This document shows, piece after piece, positions 15,565-18,596 of a DNA stretch of 18,596 nucleotides (its first letter is position 1; each line of letters begins with the position of its first letter). Both the position numbers and the translations under genes were made by a program. The notes beneath the pieces are model-generated. The model worked only from the letters and a program-made list of their open reading frames with translations. It did no database searches and was not told where the DNA came from. Source of the DNA: Claveliimonas sp964652805 (GTDB taxonomy: Bacteria; Bacillota; Clostridia; Lachnospirales; Lachnospiraceae); contig CAZZBJ010000046.1 of NCBI GenBank assembly GCA_964652805.1, positions 1 to 18,596 on the forward strand, written 5' to 3'.

Positions 15565-17088
15565 CTAGCTTTCGCTTCCCGCCGAGGCAGCCTGGCTCAC
15601 TGCCGCGTTGACCTGGTCTGCGTCCTGGGAGGCAATGGCGTTTTGGAGGGCAGTCAGCACATCCCCGCTGGCCGAGGCAGTGCCCACCTCGATCACCTGA
15701 TCCGACTTTGCATAATAGCTGGTGTTGAACACCTCCCGGCTGACCTCCTGGCCGTCCTCGTACACAATCTTCCAAAGCTGCGCCTCCACGCCGTCGTGGG
15801 GGTTTCCTGTCACCTCGGTCGTGCCCGCCGCCAGCTCCGTGTTTTCCTCATATACTGTGCCGTAGGGCTCTGTGCTGATGGTCTCGCTCTCGTATTCCAC
15901 CGTCCGGTTCTCAGCCCGTGTCTCCATGCCGTAAATGATGAACCGGAGCTGGTTGCTGTCATTGATCTCCCCGTATATATAGATGGGGGTGTCATAGCTG
16001 TTCGTGAACTTGAAATCCAGGTAATCCCCGGCTATGGCCGCGTCCCTGGAGGGCTTCACGTAATCCACGGTCATGGAGTGGGGGGACCGTTCCACCACCT
16101 CCAGCTCGGCGTAAATGACCGCGTTGTAGAGGGTGGTGGACACCTGGCAGATACCGCCGCCGTAATCGGAGACCACCTGGCCGTTCTCATAGGCTCCGGC
16201 CTCCACATAACCGTTCTCCGCCGTGAAAGGCCCTGTAGTCTGTCCCACAGACAGGGTCTCCCCCGGCATCAGAATCGTTCCGTTCAGCTTATCCACACCG
16301 TTTTTCAGGTTCTGCCATCTGTCGCCGCCCCCGGCGTCCGTCCAGAAGCTGCCCAGCTCATCCTGTATGGTGGACAGCTCCTCCTCTGTGATTTCAGGCT
16401 CATCTGTCTTGGTCTGCAGCTCCATGGTAAAATCATCGTGCTCCCACTGGTCATTGAGGTAGTCTGTAACCGCCTCGATGGTGGCCTCCACATCCACAGC
16501 CTTTCCCTCCTGCTCCGCAGTGATCTCAAAGGAGGCGGCGGTCTTCTGGATGGAGGCGTCCACTGCGCCCTGCACAAGGGGCACGGCCCGCTCATTTAAG
16601 ACTGCCTCTGTCAGCTCCTGATCCAGGCTGAATTTCTCCCGGATTACATAGGGCTCTTCCTCCAGATTTTTCTGCGTTCTGTAGCGGGAAAATACGCTTC
16701 CCGTCTTGCCGTAGTCCACCGCTTCCTGAATCAGCTCATCCACATCCTCGGCGGACAGCCCCAGCTCGCTTAAAAGGGCCTGGGCAGAACCGTCGTCAGC
16801 CTCCAAAGTCACGGTCACCGCGCCGTCTGACTCCCTATGCTCCTCCAAAGCGGCGCCGGCCTCCTTTGCGGTCATGCCGGACACATCCACGGTGCCAATC
16901 CACACGTTGCCGCAGATCACATTCTCATCCACTCTATTTACATAATTTCTCAGGTGTATATAGACACCCAGCAGGGCGATCAATATCAGCCCCGCGCCCG
17001 CGCCTGCCATGATAAGGAGACACATCTGTTTCTTCCTGCGCGCGGTCATCCTTTTTGTTTCCCGCAGGCTCCTTCTCCGTGATGCCAT
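15565..17088 (-). CDS. VanW family protein, membrane-anchored
   Basis: This 507-residue protein has a basic N-terminus, one membrane segment at about 22-45 and a long outside part. The region 55-250 fits the putative peptidoglycan-binding repeats that often precede VanW domains. The VanW domain spans about 258-390, with the motif GGGICQVSTTLYNAV at 310-324, including Cys314. A G5-like segment lies at about 395-470, and the tail is rich in Ala, Ser and Gln. VanW was named from a vancomycin resistance cluster, but family members are common in Firmicutes without any resistance role; the function is unknown and probably linked to the cell envelope. No vanR, vanS, vanH, vanA or vanX is nearby, so resistance should not be inferred. 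The ATG follows GGCGGAAAGCAAT, a modest site. Confidence 0.93.
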   Translation of the reverse strand: MASRRRSLRETKRMTARRKKQMCLLIMAGAGAGLILIALLGVYIHLRNYVNRVDENVICGNVWIGTVDVSGMTAKEAGAALEEHRESDGAVTVTLEADDGSAQALLSELGLSAEDVDELIQEAVDYGKTGSVFSRYRTQKNLEEEPYVIREKFSLDQELTEAVLNERAVPLVQGAVDASIQKTAASFEITAEQEGKAVDVEATIEAVTDYLNDQWEHDDFTMELQTKTDEPEITEEELSTIQDELGSFWTDAGGGDRWQNLKNGVDKLNGTILMPGETLSVGQTTGPFTAENGYVEAGAYENGQVVSDYGGGICQVSTTLYNAVIYAELEVVERSPHSMTVDYVKPSRDAAIAGDYLDFKFTNSYDTPIYIYGEINDSNQLRFIIYGMETRAENRTVEYESETISTEPYGTVYEENTELAAGTTEVTGNPHDGVEAQLWKIVYEDGQEVSREVFNTSYYAKSDQVIEVGTASASGDVLTALQNAIASQDADQVNAAVSQAASAGSES

Positions 17089-17132
17089 ATTGCTTTCCGC
17101 CTATCCTTCCTGGTTACGTTTCATCCTGCCCT

Positions 17133-17237
17133 TCAGATCATGATGGAGGGGATGATGGACGTGACCACCATAGCTGCGATCACGATCATAATAATGATCG
17201 CAATGATCTGTCTTGTCCGTTTATTGTTAAAATTCAT
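17133..17237 (-). CDS. 34-residue single-pass membrane microprotein
   Basis: A short frame encodes 34 residues: a basic N-terminus (MNFNNKRTRQ) followed by a hydrophobic helix (IIAIIIMIVIAAMVVTSI) and a short tail ending PSIMI. The ATG has an excellent AAGGAG 7 nt upstream, and a promoter-like TTGCAA-17-TACAAT lies just before it, which together make it a real gene rather than chance. It lies 46 bp after the radical SAM gene and 44 bp before vanW. Small proteins of this build (basic start, one helix) are common in Firmicutes; the Listeria stressosome anchor Prli42 is of similar size and layout, but homology to it is not established. Function unknown. Confidence 0.78.
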   Translation of the reverse strand: MNFNNKRTRQIIAIIIMIVIAAMVVTSIIPSIMI

Positions 17238-17271
17238 GATTTCTTCTCCTTATTTTCCATCTGTTTCCTAC

Positions 17272-17300
17272 ATTGTAAACGTTTTATTTTTCAATTGCAA
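17272..17300 (-). promoter_or_regulatory. Predicted promoter of the microprotein-vanW-trmL operon
   Basis: A -35-like TTGCAA (17300-17295), a 17-bp spacer and a -10 TACAAT (17277-17272) overlap the end of the radical SAM gene. No terminator follows that gene, so read-through from it is also possible. Confidence 0.55.
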
Positions 17301-18596
17301 TATGAATTCCTCTCCCGTCCTTTGTGAGGGGATCTCTGTGTCTGTAGTCGAAGAGCACATACGCTCCCTTCAGTGGAAAATACTCCAGGTGGGTCATCCT
17401 GCGGAGCTGGTTTTTGTCCGCCCCCTCGCAGTCCTCCAGGTATCTGTGCTCCCGGGCTTCCCTCTCGTAGAAATCGCGGACCCACTGCCCGTCCGCCCGG
17501 GGCTCACCTGCAAAGGCCGGCCTGCTCTTGGCGTTCTCCCGAAGATAATAGTCAAAAATGAGCCGTTCCCTCATTCTCCCGACATCCTCCGGCCAGTTTT
17601 CCCTGACAAAGGCAAGGAGAATCTCATAGCGGGCCGCCCGGGCGTGCTGTACCTGATTCAGCCCCTCCCTCTCATAGAAAAGCGCCAGTCTCCGGTAGAG
17701 AGTAAAGGGAACGGGCTCCCGCCGCTCCAAAAGCTCCAGGGCCGTTCGGAACTGGCCGCTGTTATAGTAGATCTCTGTCATCTCCTCCACCCCTTTGAGG
17801 GTCAGGATATCCCTGTAGGACAGCCACCTTGTAGAGAGCACCTCGTAGGGCGGGGTGTCGTGGCAGAGCAGGCCGTACGCCTCCTTCATTTTCTCCATGC
17901 GCGAGCCCTTCAGTACCTTGAGGAAACCAAGCTGCAGCTGGTCGGGGCGGAGGGCGTACACCCTGTCAAAGGAGCGCCCGAAGCTCTCCAGATCTTCCCA
18001 GGGGAGGCCGGCGATAAGGTCCAGGTGCTGGTGCACGTTCCGTCCCGCCCGCACCCTTCTTACATGTTCCTCCAGACGCGCAAGGTCCATGGTCCGCCGA
18101 ATTTCCCGGATGGTCTCCGGGTTGGTGGACTGGACGCCGATCTCCAGCTGGAGCAGTCCGGGCCGCATGGAGCAAAGCAGAGCCAGTTCCTCCTCATCCA
18201 GAAGATCCGCTGAGACCTCAAAATGGAAATTCGTGATCCCGTTGTCGTGCTGGCGGATGTATTTCCATATCTCCAGGGCGTGGTCGCGGCGGCAGTTGAA
18301 GGTCCGGTCTACGAATTTCACCTGCTTCGTCCCCGCGTCCAGGAAAAACTGAAGCTCCCGCTTCACCAGGGAAAGGCTTCGGAACCGGAGTCTTTTGCCA
18401 ACAGAGGACAGGCAGTAGCTGCAGGAGAAGGGGCAGCCTCTGCTGCTCTCATAATACACGATCCTATGCCTGAAATCTGTCATATCCTGGTAGACAAAGG
18501 GAATTTGATCTATGTCCAGAGGCTGCCTCCAGGGATTGTCACGAATCTGTCCCCGGCTGTCCCGCCAGGTAATCCCCGCCATGTCCGCCAGGTCTG
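17284..18596 (-). CDS. B12-type radical SAM protein, DUF4080-like (partial, N-terminus outside the window)
   Basis: The frame is open to the right edge, so the start lies outside the window; the ATG at 18582 is internal. The visible part has 437 codons plus the stop. It begins with the linker typical of B12-binding radical SAM proteins (GITWRD, then PLDIDQIPFVY) and continues with the iron-sulfur motif RGCPFSCSYC, whose three Cys are CxxxCxxC. Further SAM-domain features are KFVDRTFNC, HFEVSAD, LQLEIGVQSTNPETI and DLIAGLPWEDLESF. The C-terminal 200 residues fit the DUF4080 region seen in one branch of this family. A cobalamin-binding domain is expected in the missing N-terminus. Such enzymes use SAM for radical chemistry, often methylation; the substrate is unknown. 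Confidence 0.93.
   Translation of the reverse strand, partial: DLADMAGITWRDSRGQIRDNPWRQPLDIDQIPFVYQDMTDFRHRIVYYESSRGCPFSCSYCLSSVGKRLRFRSLSLVKRELQFFLDAGTKQVKFVDRTFNCRRDHALEIWKYIRQHDNGITNFHFEVSADLLDEEELALLCSMRPGLLQLEIGVQSTNPETIREIRRTMDLARLEEHVRRVRAGRNVHQHLDLIAGLPWEDLESFGRSFDRVYALRPDQLQLGFLKVLKGSRMEKMKEAYGLLCHDTPPYEVLSTRWLSYRDILTLKGVEEMTEIYYNSGQFRTALELLERREPVPFTLYRRLALFYEREGLNQVQHARAARYEILLAFVRENWPEDVGRMRERLIFDYYLRENAKSRPAFAGEPRADGQWVRDFYEREAREHRYLEDCEGADKNQLRRMTHLEYFPLKGAYVLFDYRHRDPLTKDGRGIHIAIEK

Noticed and set aside
15565..17088. Vancomycin resistance implied by the VanW protein
   Set aside because: VanW-family proteins are widespread in Firmicutes without resistance, and no vanH, vanA, vanX, vanR or vanS gene is in the window.
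17140..18213. Plus-strand open frame of 357 codons opposite the radical SAM gene
   Set aside because: It is antisense to a gene with a clear CxxxCxxC motif and family segments; its product shows no domain.

Overview
The window looks like the chromosome of a fairly high-GC member of the Clostridia, most likely a Lachnospiraceae-type gut Firmicute. This rests on strong AGGAGG ribosome binding sites, TATAAT-type promoters, short U-tract terminators, a SAM-I riboswitch in front of metK, a V/A-type ATPase operon in the Enterococcus ntp order, and a VanW-family protein. The genus cannot be settled from the sequence. Every gene I can support lies on the minus strand, so the window reads right to left. 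No rRNA, tRNA, CRISPR array, insertion sequence or phage gene was seen.

Right end (18596 to 14103): a B12-type radical SAM protein with a DUF4080-like C-terminus enters from outside the window. A promoter overlapping its last codons probably drives a short operon: a 34-residue membrane microprotein, a VanW-family membrane-anchored envelope protein, a protein with a PurM/HypE-like C-terminal fold, and trmL (tRNA wobble 2'-O-methyltransferase). A rho-independent terminator closes it.

Middle (13932 to 5116): a strong promoter starts a nine-gene V/A-type ATPase operon in the order H(F)-I-K-E-C-F(G)-A-B-D. It encodes the catalytic head (A, B), central stalk (D, F, C), peripheral stalk (E, H), the membrane subunit I and the proteolipid ring K. 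The K subunit keeps all the residues that bind Na+ in Enterococcus hirae, so a sodium-coupled enzyme is likely. A long perfect hairpin ends the operon.

Left end (5079 to 1): three genes or units with their own promoters follow: a shikimate kinase-like P-loop protein that lacks the usual substrate arginine; murA (first committed step of peptidoglycan synthesis), whose -35 box lies in a perfect inverted repeat; and metK (S-adenosylmethionine synthase) behind a complete SAM-I riboswitch with terminator and antiterminator. MetK product feeds the SAM users TrmL and the radical SAM protein. A sensor histidine kinase runs off the left edge, cut within its ATP-binding G2 box.

The window is mostly housekeeping. 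I saw no clear new defence, mobile or biosynthetic system. The points most worth following are the microprotein/VanW/PurM-like cluster, the atypical shikimate kinase-like protein, the operator-like dyad at murA and the sodium signature of the ATPase.
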